From: UBA668 sp031366885
GTDB taxonomy: Bacteria > Actinomycetota > Acidimicrobiia > Acidimicrobiales > Ilumatobacteraceae
Reading direction: 5' to 3'
Length of the DNA stretch: 5,459 nt
Assembly: GCA_031366885.1 (NCBI GenBank)
Contig: JANLPB010000297.1
Span: 1-5,459, forward strand
Position numbers and translations under genes: made by a program
Shown: positions 4,543 through 5,459 of the stretch, piece by piece
How positions within the stretch are numbered: the stretch's first letter is position 1
Layout: every line of letters starts with the position of its first letter
Notes under the pieces: generated by a model
What the model saw: only the letters and a program-made list of their open reading frames with translations
Database searches by the model: none
What the model was told of the DNA's origin: nothing

Positions 4543-5459
4543 GTGCAAGCCATCGGCCGGCAGTTCCAGCGGGCGCCGGATTGGATCCCGCTCCACCACG
4601 AACGCCGCCGCCCCGGGCAGACCACGCTGAATCGCCTGGTGCGGCAGCATGCGGCCACCTTCATCGCGCACACCGAGGTGAGCACCGGGCCGAGATGGCG
4701 CGCTTGATCAAGGACGAGTTCGACGCCTTCCTCGAGTGCGGCATCCTGGCCCACGGGTTCCTGAGGCTACGCTGCGGCGAGTGCGGCCACGAAAAGGTGT
4801 TGGCGTTCAGTTGCAAACGGTGCGGGTTCTGCCCCACTTGCGGGGCGCGCCGGATGTCGCAAACCGCGGTGCATCTGTTGGATCAATTCATCCCCGGGTA
4901 CCGGTGCAGTAATAGGTGCTGTAGCTGTCGATCCCGATCGGTGTACTGCCGGCCTCCCAACCCGAGTTGGTCACGGCGGTGCTGTACGTGGTGCAGTGCG
5001 TCGTCACGCGCCATCTGCTGGACAGCGCCCATCTCAAGGCCGACGAAGACCACTATGCCGTCATCATGCTGATTCAGCACTTTGGGTCCTCCGCCAACCT
5101 GAACATTCACCAGCACGGCCTGGTGCTAGACGAGATTTATCGGTGCGGCGCCGTTGGCGTACCCACGCACATCGAGGCCGGTGGGCCAACAGATTGCGAG
5201 ATGCACCTGCTGCTGCAGGCCGCTATTGCCGGGCTGCTGAAGATGCTCACGCGCCGGGGCGTGCTGTTCGAGTACATGGGTCGGACCTACCTGGCCAAGA
5301 CGGATGCCGACAGCGAGCAGGCACGTTGCGGCCGCTGCGGGCGGTGGCTGCCATTTAGCGCATCGCCTTCGGCCCGCGGGCCGGGCAGAGGATGCTGACC
5401 TTGCGAGGCGCGATGCCGGGTAAGCCCCAGCGCGGCGGCCCCTGTGCGCCGACGTCGAC
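4543..5459 (+). pseudogene. IS91-family (Y2/HUH) transposase, degenerate and cut by the window edge
   Basis: IS91-type transposases move single-stranded DNA by rolling circle, using an N-terminal zinc-binding domain and an HUH/Tyr nuclease. The product can be followed through five frame segments. GTG 4543 (after AGGG 4532-4535) begins VQAIGRQFQRAPDWIPL. A shift at 4689 leads to AEMARLIKDEFDAFLECGIL and six zinc-type cysteines (codons at 4773, 4782, 4812, 4821, 4830 and 4839). A shift at 4898 leads to VPVQ--VL-LSIPIGVL, ASQPELVTAVL and NLNIHQHGLVLD, with the HUH histidines at 5108 and 5114. A shift near 5321 leads to TLRPLRAVAA and RIAFGPRAGQ, and another near 5430 to RPLCADVD. In-frame stops are TAA 4910, TAG 4913, TAG 4922 and TAG 5356. 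The catalytic tyrosine region lies beyond the window. The gene is certainly non-functional; the family call rests on remembered IS91 motifs. Confidence 0.85.
4543..5459 (+). mobile_element. IS91-family insertion sequence remnant (right end outside window)
   Basis: The visible part of the element is its dead transposase. IS91 elements have no terminal inverted repeats and make no target duplication, so the left boundary cannot be read from symmetry. It probably lies within 4253-4542. Such elements can mobilise adjacent DNA by reading past their terminus, which would fit a history of bringing together accessory genes here, but nothing visible proves it. Confidence 0.6.

Noticed and set aside
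1..5459. CRISPR array, tRNA, rRNA or integron attC array
   Set aside because: I saw no regularly spaced direct repeats, cloverleaf sequence or rRNA-like stretch, and no repeat family flanking small cassettes.

Overview
The window is GC-rich proteobacterial DNA. Codon bias, the protein families and the style of the integrase and IS91-type transposase suggest a betaproteobacterium (Burkholderiales-like). This is inferred from sequence character, not from a database match. It looks like an accessory or mobile region: a toxin-antitoxin pair, a large site-specific recombinase, an unrecognised small gene and a decayed insertion sequence, with no housekeeping gene.

Layout. At the left edge, bases 57 to 1 on the minus strand hold the first 19 codons of a leftward gene with its own ribosome binding site and promoter. 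Bases 58-490 are a divergent regulatory region. It contains a perfect 9-bp inverted repeat at 261-282, an operator-like cluster of TTGAC/GTCAA half-sites at 334-358 that overlaps a consensus -35 box, and a C-rich leader ending in a G-quadruplex-type motif (read on the minus strand) just before the antitoxin start. Rightward from 491 come an Xre/MbcA/ParS-type antitoxin (491-910), a RES-domain toxin that starts at a TTG overlapping the antitoxin stop (907-1623), and a DUF3701-type tyrosine recombinase that starts inside the toxin gene (1613-3723). These three overlapping genes look like one translationally coupled operon. The recombinase reading frame is broken by a single -1 shift near 2437, yet all catalytic residues survive downstream.

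A 166-residue helical protein of unknown function (3752-4252) follows the recombinase closely. Bases 4253-4542 hold no convincing gene. From 4543 to the right edge lies an IS91-family (Y2/HUH) transposase pseudogene, with a six-cysteine zinc-binding region, a degraded HUH region, four in-frame stop codons and four frame changes.

The most notable feature is the physical coupling of a toxin-antitoxin pair to a recombinase gene. The pair could stabilise the mobile segment while the recombinase moves it. That is inference: the recombinase may be dead, and no attachment sites were found.
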